This document shows, piece by piece, positions 1 to 8,445 of a stretch of 40,797 nt of DNA. The DNA is from Atopobiaceae bacterium (GTDB lineage: Bacteria; Actinomycetota; Coriobacteriia; Coriobacteriales; Atopobiaceae), in the NCBI GenBank assembly GCA_030525685.1, contig JAUNEG010000018.1, positions 1 to 40,797 on the forward strand. The letters are read 5' to 3'. Below the pieces are notes generated by a model. The model was not told the DNA's origin. It searched no databases and was given only the letters and a program-made list of their open reading frames with translations. Position numbers and translations under genes: made by a program. Within the stretch, counting starts at the first letter, position 1; each line of letters starts with the position of its first letter.

Positions 1-12
1 GCGGCGGCCCGG

Positions 13-80
13 ACGGGGACGCGCCCGTATTTCTAACCCGCGCGGCGAGAAGAACAGGGACGAGCCGGTCGTCTTAACCC
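13..80 (-). repeat. Family A repeat array, right half (two 27-bp units)
   Basis: Two minus-oriented units occupy 13-39 and 54-80, separated by exactly 14 bp that contain CGAGAAG. Read on the minus strand each unit begins GGGTTA and ends near CGTCCC(C/T)GT. The geometry matches the right half of the complete arrays at 13367-13518 and 20045-20196, so the other half should lie left of the window. The stop codon of the PAP2 gene lies inside the second unit. Confidence 0.85.
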
Positions 81-778
81 GCGTCAGGGTCGCGCGGCGC
101 GTCCACGGCCACGAAGGCCGGCGCAATCACGCGCGTGTAGAAGATCAGCCAGATGAGGCTCACGCAGAAGCCGGCGAGCACGTCAGAGGCGTAATGGACG
201 CCCAGGTAGATGCGGCTTATGCCCACCGCCGCAATGACCAGGCCAAAGCAGGCGCACCACACCACGCGCATGACGTCGCGGCGGTGGTAGCGCCAGACCA
301 TCCAGATCAGCAGCCCGAAGAACGCCATCGCAACCATCGAGTGGCCGGAGGGGAAGCTGTAGCCGGACTCGGAGATGAGGCGGAAGCCGGCCGGTCGCGG
401 ACGCTGAACGATGACCTTGAGGACGGTGTTCAGCACGACCACGCACACGAGGTTCACCGCCACGCACCAGCCCGGCGCCTTGCCCGGGGCGAGCGCGGCG
501 ATCACGGCGGCCATGACCGTGAGCACCACGACCGAGGCGAGCGACGTGAACGCCTCCATGAAGGGCGTGAGCGCGTCGGAGCGCAGCGTCTCAACGAACA
601 CCTGGTAGGCAAGGGTGTCGAGGCGCATGATCTCACCGCTCGCAACCTCGCCGAGCAACCACACGAAGATCAGCGCGGCGGCGAGAAGAACCACCACGCG
701 CCGGTTGTCCCTGAAAAGGCCCAGGGCGCCGCGCGTGGTCTCGCGGGCGCCCCGGGCAAGCTCCTCGCGGCGACCCAT
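74..778 (-). CDS. PAP2-family membrane phosphatase
   Basis: A 234-residue integral membrane protein with all three PAP2 phosphatase motifs: KVIVQRPRP (residues 121-129), PSGH (143-146) and SR followed by GVHYASD (188-199), where the two histidines are the expected catalytic residues. About five to six hydrophobic helices surround them. Family members dephosphorylate lipid pyrophosphates such as undecaprenyl pyrophosphate or phosphatidylglycerol phosphate at the outer membrane face; the exact substrate cannot be read from sequence. It starts 3 bp after the thioredoxin stop codon, so the two are probably co-transcribed. Its last two codons (GGT TAA) come from a family A repeat unit, which suggests the repeat landed on, or evolved into, the gene's 3' end. 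Confidence 0.88.
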   Translation of the reverse strand: MGRREELARGARETTRGALGLFRDNRRVVVLLAAALIFVWLLGEVASGEIMRLDTLAYQVFVETLRSDALTPFMEAFTSLASVVVLTVMAAVIAALAPGKAPGWCVAVNLVCVVVLNTVLKVIVQRPRPAGFRLISESGYSFPSGHSMVAMAFFGLLIWMVWRYHRRDVMRVVWCACFGLVIAAVGISRIYLGVHYASDVLAGFCVSLIWLIFYTRVIAPAFVAVDAPRDPDAG

Positions 779-781
779 GGC

Positions 782-1099
782 CTAGAGGTTGGCCTCGAGC
801 TCGGAGACGAGGGAGGCCTTGGGCATGTTGCCGACCATGGTGTGGACGGGCACGCCGCCCTTGAAGAGGATGAGCGTGGGGATGGAGACGATCCGGAAGC
901 GCTCCGCGAGGCCGGACTCCTCGTCGACGTTGCACTTGTAGACCGTCAGCCGGTCGGCCATCTCCTGCGAGATCTGGTCGACGACGGGGCCGAGCGCGCG
1001 GCACGGGCCGCACCAGGATGCCCAGAAGTCCACGAGCACGGGCTTGTCGGAGCTGGCGACGACCGCGTCGAACTCGGCGCCGGTGATTGCCTGGGACAT
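782..1099 (-). CDS. trxA: Thioredoxin
   Basis: 105 residues, the normal size for thioredoxin, with the redox motif WCGPC at residues 29-33 preceded by DFWASW and a later cis-proline context SIPTLILFKGG. It reduces protein disulfides in the cytoplasm, usually recharged by thioredoxin reductase, which is not in this window. The ATG has an excellent ribosome binding site, AAGGAGG, six bases upstream. The gene is divergent from the gene at 1187, sharing an 87-bp promoter region, and is followed 3 bp later by the PAP2 phosphatase. Confidence 0.96.
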   Translation of the reverse strand: MSQAITGAEFDAVVASSDKPVLVDFWASWCGPCRALGPVVDQISQEMADRLTVYKCNVDEESGLAERFRIVSIPTLILFKGGVPVHTMVGNMPKASLVSELEANL

Positions 1100-1126
1100 G
1101 GGAGACCTCCTTTGGTCGGTCGGTTC

Positions 1127-1155
1127 TTGTTGGGGGTTATACCCCGAACTACACT
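1127..1155 (+). promoter_or_regulatory. Sigma-70-type promoter for the gene at 1187, with internal dyad
   Basis: TTGTTG (1127-1132), a 17-bp spacer and TACACT (1150-1155) make a plausible promoter. The spacer carries the dyad GGGGTTATACCCC (1133-1145), which on the other strand contains TATAAC, a possible -10 for trxA. A protein bound there could control both divergent genes. Confidence 0.5.
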
Positions 1156-1186
1156 GTTCTTATCAGCCGGACGGACGGGAGGTCGC

Positions 1187-1741
1187 ATGGCGAGCGAGCG
1201 GGATGCGCGCAGGCGCGCGTACGTCGACAAGGCCGCGGCGGAGCTGGACTCCCTCGCGGCGCGCGGGGTGCGCGCCGGGGGCAACGCGTTCTCCTCCGTC
1301 CTTCTCGCCAAGGGCAAGCTCTCCGAGGCGGAGCGGGCCGGCGAGCCCGCGTTCTCCGGCGCCGACGGCACCGCCCTCAGGGCGTCGCTCGAGCGGCTGG
1401 GCTACGCGCCCGAGGACTGGGCCACCCTGCTCACCGTCGACGCATCCGGCGACCCGCTCGACGCCGCGCTCCTGCGCGAGGCGGTGACCGCGCTCGACCC
1501 CGCCACGCTGGTCTGCTGCGACGAGGCCGCCGCGGCGGCGCTGCGCGAGGCCTACGCCGACGACCTCGCAGCCCTCGAGCGCCTGGACGAGGCGATGCTC
1601 TCTGCTGGCACCGTGGCGCGCGTCTGCGGCATGCGCGTCCTCAACCTGGGGGGCTTTGCCGCCGCCCTCGGCGACGCCCATGAGAAGCAGGCCATGTGGG
1701 CGCGTCTCAAGCAGATCCCGCCGCTCGGCGAGCCGTTCTAG
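1187..1741 (+). CDS. Conserved-looking protein of unknown function
   Basis: 184 residues from an ATG with GGGAGG five bases upstream; an open frame continues far upstream but has no signal and is antisense to trxA and the PAP2 gene. The protein is soluble, Ala/Leu-rich, and has well-formed stretches such as [38 protein letters not shown] and a C-terminal [20 protein letters not shown]. These look like a real fold, and the ALGD/HEK.MW ending is faintly reminiscent of uracil-DNA-glycosylase-like proteins, but I do not recognise the family with any certainty. It contains CTT CTC GCC (VLLA), the over-represented word of this region. It is divergent from trxA and lies 82 bp before pgi. Confidence 0.75.
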   Translation: MASERDARRRAYVDKAAAELDSLAARGVRAGGNAFSSVLLAKGKLSEAERAGEPAFSGADGTALRASLERLGYAPEDWATLLTVDASGDPLDAALLREAVTALDPATLVCCDEAAAAALREAYADDLAALERLDEAMLSAGTVARVCGMRVLNLGGFAAALGDAHEKQAMWARLKQIPPLGEPF

Positions 1742-1823
1742 GCTTTGCCCCCCGCGGCGCCTCCGGACGCCTGGCGCGGGACTATCATCTAGGTATCTGT
1801 CGCATCCGCGGAAGGAGCCGCCC

Positions 1824-3518
<1,695 letters not shown>

Positions 3519-3552
3519 CGCGCAAAGGGGACGGGCACTTTTGCACGTTTCG

Positions 3553-3581
3553 GGCCGCCGGGTTCTTCTCGCCCGGCGGCC
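3553..3581 (+). terminator. Hairpin after pgi with TTCTTCTCG loop
   Basis: A perfect 10-bp G+C stem (GGCCGCCGGG with CCCGGCGGCC) encloses a nine-base loop TTCTTCTCG containing the CTTCTCG word. There is no clear T run after it, so it may be a weak intrinsic terminator or an RNA-stabilising end. Just upstream, at about 3527-3548, is GGGGACGGGCACTTTTGCAC, a word resembling intergenic repeats I associate with many Gram-positive genomes. Confidence 0.6.
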
Positions 3582-3601
3582 GCACCTTAGGTCGGGGGCG
3601 T

Positions 3602-4444
3602 ATGGCGAAAAGAGATGAGGCGCGCTCGGAGTTTGCCGATAAGAGCGCGGAGGAGGTCGCGCGAGCGTACCTCGGCTGGTTCGGACGAACGCGCGCATGC
3701 TGCGCGGCCGCTGCCATCATCGTGGGAATCGCGGCTATCGTGAGCCTGTTCGTGGTGGATAGCCTGGTCCTCTACCTGCTGGGACTTGCCGCGCTGGTGG
3801 GCATTGGCATCTGGATTCGCGTGTGCGTGAACCGCGAGTTCCGAAGGCTCCTCGCGATCATCAACACCGACTGCGACGTTGAGAAGTGGCGTGGCGTGAT
3901 CGGTCGGATTCGTGAGCACGGCCTCCGCCGCCGGCGCTCGCGGGCGCTTTGTGACTGCTATCTGGCGCTGGCCGACCTCGAGGACGAGCCCCCCTCGGCC
4001 GCGCTCGCGCGCATGGAGGGCCTCGACTTTGGCCGTCGCGGCATCCTGAACGTGGTGCTCTTCCAGAATCGCGCCGTCTGCGCGCACGAGCTGGGGGACG
4101 CGGCCGCGCAAGAGGAGTCCGTTGGCGCGCTGCGCGCGTTGGTGGACGGCCTCCGCGCGGGCTCCAAGAAGCGCGCCGTGGCCGAGCAGCAGCTGGAGGA
4201 TGTTGTCCTCACGCTCAAGCCGCATGAGAGCTGGGACGCCGATGACGAGGCGCTGGCTCGCGAGCGTCTCGCTGCGGCCTCCACCCATCGCGAGCACGTG
4301 TCGTGGGCGCTTCATGTGGCGCAGTGCGAGATTCTGTCCGGCAACGTTGCCGCCGCGCAAAAGCTGCTGGACGAGAAGGACCTTACGCCCATGACCCCGC
4401 GCGCGGCCCAGAGGCGCGCCACCCTTCTCGCGCGGCTGCCCTAG
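3602..4444 (+). CDS. Two-helix membrane protein with helical (TPR-like) cytoplasmic part
   Basis: 280 residues, function not recognised. Residues 1-30 are charged; two adjacent hydrophobic helices lie at roughly 33-53 and 57-76 (AAAAIIVGIAAIVSLFVV and LVLYLLGLAALVGIGIWI). The remaining 200 residues are soluble and predicted helical, with alternating Ala/Leu patterns (CYLALADLEDEPPSAALARMEGL, ALHVAQCEILSGNVAAAQKLL) that resemble TPR repeats. The start ATG follows a modest GGGGG. It lies between pgi and an XRE-type membrane regulator, each with its own upstream space, so no operon partner is clear. Confidence 0.75.
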   Translation: MAKRDEARSEFADKSAEEVARAYLGWFGRTRACCAAAAIIVGIAAIVSLFVVDSLVLYLLGLAALVGIGIWIRVCVNREFRRLLAIINTDCDVEKWRGVIGRIREHGLRRRRSRALCDCYLALADLEDEPPSAALARMEGLDFGRRGILNVVLFQNRAVCAHELGDAAAQEESVGALRALVDGLRAGSKKRAVAEQQLEDVVLTLKPHESWDADDEALARERLAAASTHREHVSWALHVAQCEILSGNVAAAQKLLDEKDLTPMTPRAAQRRATLLARLP

Positions 4445-4620
4445 GCCGCCAAGGGCACGCGTCAGGCGTTCTAGCTGCGGTTTGCAACCATGAGATGCCT
4501 ACGGGTTGCAGAAAAAGCAGCCCCGGGTTGGTGGCTGGCGCCCGTCTGGTACCGTAACGTACGTGGTGCCGGCAGACAGCGCGCCCGCATGGGCGCACCA
4601 CCCCCGAGGAAGGGCCAGCC

Positions 4621-5652
4621 ATGAGCTTCCGCGACAACCTCCAGCACCTGCGCGCCACGCGCAACATGACCCAGGAGCAGCTTGCCATGCTGCTGGGCGT
4701 CTCCCGCCAGTCCGTGACCAAGTGGGAGGCCGAGAAGAGCTACCCAGAGATGGACAAGCTCCTCAAGCTCTGCCAGATCTTCGAGTGCAGCCTGGACGAC
4801 CTCGTGACCGGGGACCTCACCGGCCGCGCCCCCGTGCCCGCCGCCACGCTCGTTCCCGCCGGACCGCCCACGGACGTCTGCGGCTACGACGAGCACTGGC
4901 GCACGCTGGCGTGGAAGGTCCCCACGGGCATCGCGGCGATTCTTCTGGGCATTGCGATTGGCCTCTTCTTTGAGGGCGCGGCCGAGCTGGCGCCGATGGG
5001 CACGCGAGACGGACTCGTTGTGATCATCTTTTTCCTGGGCATCCTGGCCGGGCTGGCGTTTCTCGTCCCCGCCGGTATGGACCACGCCGCCTTCAAGAGG
5101 GCGCATCCCTACGTGGAGGACTTCTACACCGACGACGACCGCGCCGCCGCGCGCAGGCAGTTCTCCGGCGGGCTCATCGCCGGGCTTGCGTTCATCTTCG
5201 CGGGCATCGGCTGCCTACTCTTGATCGAGCCGACGGCGGAAAACGTCGCTCTGTTCCTCCTGATGTTCTTCTTCGCGCTGGGCGTGTGGAGCATCACGCA
5301 TTACGGGATGCTGCTCGGGCGCGTCAACGTGGCCGAGTACAACAAGAGCGTGGCCGAGGACCTCGAGGTCGAGGACATGGTGAGCACGGAGCTGGACGAG
5401 GCCCGGCGAGAGGCGCTTCTCGCGAGCAAGCGGGAGGACAAGAAGATTGGCGCGGTCTGCGGCACCATCATGATCATGGCCACAATCGTGGGCCTGACGC
5501 TGCTGTTCATTCCGGTCTTTGCCACGCCCGACCCCTCCGCGTTTGAGCCGGAAGGCACCTCGGCCATGTGGTTCTGGGTGGCCTGGCCCGTGGGCGGCAT
5601 GCTCTGCGGCATCGTGACCATCCTCATGAAGGCGTTTGGCCGGGGCGAGTAA
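4621..5652 (+). CDS. XRE-family regulator fused to a multi-helix membrane domain
   Basis: 343 residues. The first 65 form a cro/cI-type helix-turn-helix (LRATRNMTQEQLAMLLGVSRQSVTKWE, then YPEMDKLLKLCQIFECSLDDL). After a proline-rich linker come six hydrophobic stretches, roughly at 98-118, 126-147, 183-204, 210-232, 278-298 and 312-335, with an acidic loop between the fourth and fifth. A DNA-binding head on a membrane anchor suggests a membrane-tethered transcription factor sensing an envelope or ion signal, but neither ligand nor target is known. The ATG has GGAAGGG about eight bases upstream. Confidence 0.85.
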   Translation: MSFRDNLQHLRATRNMTQEQLAMLLGVSRQSVTKWEAEKSYPEMDKLLKLCQIFECSLDDLVTGDLTGRAPVPAATLVPAGPPTDVCGYDEHWRTLAWKVPTGIAAILLGIAIGLFFEGAAELAPMGTRDGLVVIIFFLGILAGLAFLVPAGMDHAAFKRAHPYVEDFYTDDDRAAARRQFSGGLIAGLAFIFAGIGCLLLIEPTAENVALFLLMFFFALGVWSITHYGMLLGRVNVAEYNKSVAEDLEVEDMVSTELDEARREALLASKREDKKIGAVCGTIMIMATIVGLTLLFIPVFATPDPSAFEPEGTSAMWFWVAWPVGGMLCGIVTILMKAFGRGE

Positions 5653-5681
5653 CCCATGCCGGTTCTAGGTGTTTTCTGCGA

Positions 5682-5816
5682 GGCCCCTCGAGTATCCGGG
5701 CCAGGCTGTCCGAGGAACCTGCAGGTAGAGAAATGCTATAGCATCAGCAGTACTTGAGAGGGGCCGAAAGAATCACCAATAACTGGACCTCGTGACAAAT
5801 TCAACCAAATTGGTGA
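5682..5816. repeat. Two dyads (family H) upstream of the DUF362 pseudogene
   Basis: GGCCCCTC (5682-5689) is mirrored by GAGAGGGGCC ending at 5765, with similar flanks (GAGTA and TACTTGAG). A second dyad pairs TCACCAAT (5773-5780) with ATTGGTGA (5809-5816). The stretch 5690-5870 is clearly richer in A+T than its surroundings. No gene is visible between 5653 and 5885. Confidence 0.55.
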
Positions 5817-5885
5817 CGTCGCGTCTCTTGCATTCCGCACTGGCGTAAAATTGAAAGCAAGTGTTACCCGAGGGAGAGGGGTCGC

Positions 5886-6187
5886 ATGGACACCGCGAAG
5901 GTCTACTACACCAACCTGCGCACCTATGCGCGCACGGCGCCGCCGTCGACGTGCTCAACTGCAAGATCGCCGAGTACACGCAGGCCGTGGTGCAGGACCG
6001 CCCGAGCTTCCACATCTCCATCGCTACGGACATGCGCGCCAAGCTCGAGGCGAAGGGTGGCATCCCCGAGCGCTGCCAGCTCGACCACTTCAACCTCACG
6101 CACCCGGACACCAACTGGCGCTCCATGATCGAGCACGGCGAGAAGATCGGTCTGGGCACGAGCCACTACGAGCTCACCGAGGTCAGG
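5886..6187 (+). pseudogene. Doubly deleted DUF362 / 4Fe-4S ferredoxin-type protein
   Basis: The ATG has a strong GGGAGAGGGG ribosome binding site and begins MDTAKVYYTNLRTYAR, the typical start of DUF362-domain proteins. After about 17 codons the match jumps, in another reading frame, to family C-terminal sequence: DVLNCKIAEYTQAVVQDRPSFHIS, then RAKLEAKGGIPERC and LDHFNLTHPDTNWRSMIEH followed by GEKIGLGTSHYEL. The intact family is about 370 residues, so the central domain with the two ferredoxin cysteine clusters is gone, and a second, smaller deletion removes the CHAENDAAI...DPVALD part after HISIATDM. The 5' signals survive, so the decay looks recent. The family assignment rests on my memory of conserved segments. 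Confidence 0.72.
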
Positions 6188-6238
6188 CAGCGGCGCGCTC
6201 GACCTCTCTTGCGAGCTCGCTGTTCTTCTCGGCTTGCC

Positions 6239-6326
6239 TAACTCGTGCACAACTTTTCCAGGTGCCGAGAAAACCGCAGGTCAGGAAAAACAGCGCTGCC
6301 GCAAGTCGCAAGTTGTGCACGAGTTA
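6239..6326. repeat. Family E element: 17-bp perfect terminal inverted repeats
   Basis: TAACTCGTGCACAACTT at 6239-6255 is perfectly inverted at 6310-6326, giving an 88-bp element with TA at both ends. Inside, TTTTCC and GGAAAA form a second, shorter inversion. It sits between the DUF362 remnant and rbsK. It resembles a small non-autonomous mobile element, but no transposase or target duplication beyond TA is visible. Confidence 0.8.
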
Positions 6327-6384
6327 GCGCCCGGGGCGCCGTGGGGGACGCGAGGCCCGCGGCGAGGGAGGCAGGGAGGCAGCC

Positions 6385-7296
6385 ATGCCCAAGGTTATCG
6401 TCTTCGGAAGCATGAACATGGACCTGTCCGTCGACGCGCCGCGCGTGCCGGCCGCCGGGGAGACTCTGACGGGTTCCGGCTTCATAACGGCCGCCGGCGG
6501 CAAGGGCGCCAACCAGGCCGTTGCCGCGGCTCGGCTGGGCGCGGACGTCCGCATGATTGCCGCGGTGGGTGCCGACGGCTTCGGCGAGGAGCTCACGGCC
6601 GGACTTGCGGCGGCGGGGGCGGACGTCTCGCTCGTCCGGCGCGTCGCGGGCGAGACCACGGGCGTCGCCGTCATCCTCCGCACGGACGGCGAGAACCGCA
6701 TCGTCCTGCACGCGGGCGCAAACCATGCCCTCACGACTGACGATGTGGTCGTCGACCTGCGGCGCATTGGCGAGAAGGACGACGTCTTCGTGACTCAGGG
6801 GGAGTGCGAGCCCGCCGCCACGGAGGGCGCCCTGCGCGCCGCCCGAGAGCTCGGTCTCTACACGATCTACAACCCCGCGCCGGCCCACCCCGCGCCGGAC
6901 GACCTCTGGCCGTGCGTCGACCTCGTCTGCCTGAACGAGACCGAGTGCCAGGCCATGTGCGGCGTGCTGCCCGCGGATGACGCAACGTGCCTCGCCGCCG
7001 CGCGTCGTCTGCGCGAGCTGGGGGCGGGAGCGGTGGTGATCACGCTCGGCGCTGCGGGCTCCTTCGCCCTGGGCGCCGACGACGAGACCGTCCGCGTCCA
7101 GGCCGCACACGCGACCGTCGTGGACACCACGGGCGCCGGAGACACCTTCATCGGCGCGCTCGCGGCCGGGCGCGCGCGGTCCTTCTCGCTTTTCGAGTCT
7201 ATGAGCTGGGGCGCATTGGCCTCCGGTATTGCCGTGAGCCGCCTCGGGGCCCAGCCGTCCATACCCACAGCAGCGGAAGTGGAGGCCCTGCGATGA
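6385..7296 (+). CDS. rbsK: Ribokinase
   Basis: 303 residues of the PfkB sugar-kinase family. The N-terminal FGSMNMDL and AAGGKGANQAVAAARLG are typical of ribokinases, and the C-terminal DTTGAGDTFIGAL holds the catalytic base Asp253 and the anion hole. It phosphorylates D-ribose with ATP to ribose-5-phosphate in the cytoplasm. The gene overlaps the next (nucleoside hydrolase) by four bases, ATGA, which couples their translation and supports a role in recycling ribose freed from nucleosides rather than, or in addition to, imported ribose; no ribose transporter is adjacent. Confidence 0.92.
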   Translation: MPKVIVFGSMNMDLSVDAPRVPAAGETLTGSGFITAAGGKGANQAVAAARLGADVRMIAAVGADGFGEELTAGLAAAGADVSLVRRVAGETTGVAVILRTDGENRIVLHAGANHALTTDDVVVDLRRIGEKDDVFVTQGECEPAATEGALRAARELGLYTIYNPAPAHPAPDDLWPCVDLVCLNETECQAMCGVLPADDATCLAAARRLRELGAGAVVITLGAAGSFALGADDETVRVQAAHATVVDTTGAGDTFIGALAAGRARSFSLFESMSWGALASGIAVSRLGAQPSIPTAAEVEALR

Positions 7297-8261
7297 GCGA
7301 CGGGCGCAAGAGGCTGGTCCTGGACCTGGACACGGGCGTCGACGACGCGTTGGCGCTTGCCTACGCGCTCGGGAGCCCCGAGGTCGAGCTCGTCGGCGTC
7401 GTCTGCACCTACGGCAACGTGACCATGCGCACGGCGGTGCGCAACACGTGCGCGCTGCTCGAGCTGCTGGGTCATCCGGAGGTCCCGGTCCTCGCCGGGG
7501 CCGACCGCGCCCTCGCGGCGACGTCCCCGTTTGCGCCCCCGGCCGCCGTGCGGCGCATCCACGGCGAGAACGGGCTCGGCGACCAGCCGGCCTCCGGCCG
7601 GTGCCACTGCGCGCCGGGCGACGGCGTGGCCTTCCTGCGCGACGAGCTCCGTCGTGCGGAGAGGGGCGGCGCGGAGCTCGTCTACGTTCCCACCGGCCCG
7701 CTCACCAACCTCGCCCACATGCTCACGAGCATCCCCGGCCTGGCCGACGCGCTCGGTCGCGTGACCTTCATGGGAGGGGCGCTCGCCGTGCCGGGCAACG
7801 TGACGCCCTGCGCCGAGGCCAACGTCGCGAACGACCCTGCCGCTGCGGACGCGGTGCTGCGCGGCGGGCTGCGCACCCGGATGGTCGGCCTCGACGTGAC
7901 GCATCAGGCGGTGCTCGTGCGCGACGACACGGCCGCCTGGCGCGAGCTGGGAACTCCCGCAGGAATCTTCCTCGCCGACGTGACCGACCACTACATCTCC
8001 GTCTACGAGGAGAACAACCCGCTGATGGGAGGCTGCGCGCTGCACGACCCGCTCGCCGTGGCGGCGGCGATCGACCCCTCGCTCGTGGGCTGCCTGCCGA
8101 CGAACCTGCGCGTGGACCTCAAGGGGCCGACGCGCGGGCGCACCGTCTGCGATCCCGACCGTCTGCGTGACGGGGAGAAGACCTGCGAGGTCGCGCTCAC
8201 CGTCGACGTCCCGCGCTTCCTGGGTGAGTTCCGCGCCCGCGTGGCCCGCGCGCTGTCCTGA
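7293..8261 (+). CDS. Inosine/uridine-preferring nucleoside hydrolase
   Basis: 322 residues of the IUNH family. The N-terminal calcium-binding motif is DLDTGVDDALAL (Asp11, Asp13, Asp17, Asp18), slightly different from the common DTDPGxDDA. Later family features are EANVANDPAAADAVL, GLDVTHQ and a C-terminal HDPLAVAAAIDP with the conserved His-Asp. It hydrolyses ribonucleosides to base and ribose. The ATG overlaps the rbsK stop and has GGAGG eight bases upstream. With ribokinase next to it and adenine deaminase 3 kb away on the other strand, the region looks devoted to nucleoside salvage. Base preference is not predictable here. Confidence 0.9.
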   Translation: MSDGRKRLVLDLDTGVDDALALAYALGSPEVELVGVVCTYGNVTMRTAVRNTCALLELLGHPEVPVLAGADRALAATSPFAPPAAVRRIHGENGLGDQPASGRCHCAPGDGVAFLRDELRRAERGGAELVYVPTGPLTNLAHMLTSIPGLADALGRVTFMGGALAVPGNVTPCAEANVANDPAAADAVLRGGLRTRMVGLDVTHQAVLVRDDTAAWRELGTPAGIFLADVTDHYISVYEENNPLMGGCALHDPLAVAAAIDPSLVGCLPTNLRVDLKGPTRGRTVCDPDRLRDGEKTCEVALTVDVPRFLGEFRARVARALS

Positions 8262-8268
8262 GGGCGCC

Positions 8269-8390
8269 GAGTCTGTACTTTTGCCCGGGAGGTCTGAGTA
8301 CAGACTCGATTTCCTTCAATGAATGTGCTGGTAGAGAGCGCGTGCGTCGAATCTGTATTCGGCGTTTCCGCCAAAAAGTACAGACTCGAC
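8269..8390. repeat. Family C repeats: four copies of GAGTCTGTACT in two hairpins
   Basis: GAGTCTGTACT at 8269-8279 is perfectly inverted at 8297-8307; a second hairpin pairs GTCGAATCTGTATT (8346-8359) with AAGTACAGACTCGAC (to 8390). In both hairpins the facing units are separated by 17 bases. The block fills the gap between the convergent nucleoside hydrolase and esterase genes and may end both transcripts. Confidence 0.8.
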
Positions 8391-8445
8391 GAAAAGCGGC
8401 GCGGAGGCACCCTCCGCGTCGCTCGCATGCCGATGGGGCGTTCCG

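Noticed and set aside
194..1186. A long N-terminal extension of the gene at 1187
   Set aside because: The open frame runs antisense through trxA and the PAP2 gene; the promoter and ribosome binding site lie just before 1187.
6239..6326. Intact insertion sequence
   Set aside because: At 88 bp it cannot encode a transposase, and no transposase gene is present anywhere in the window.
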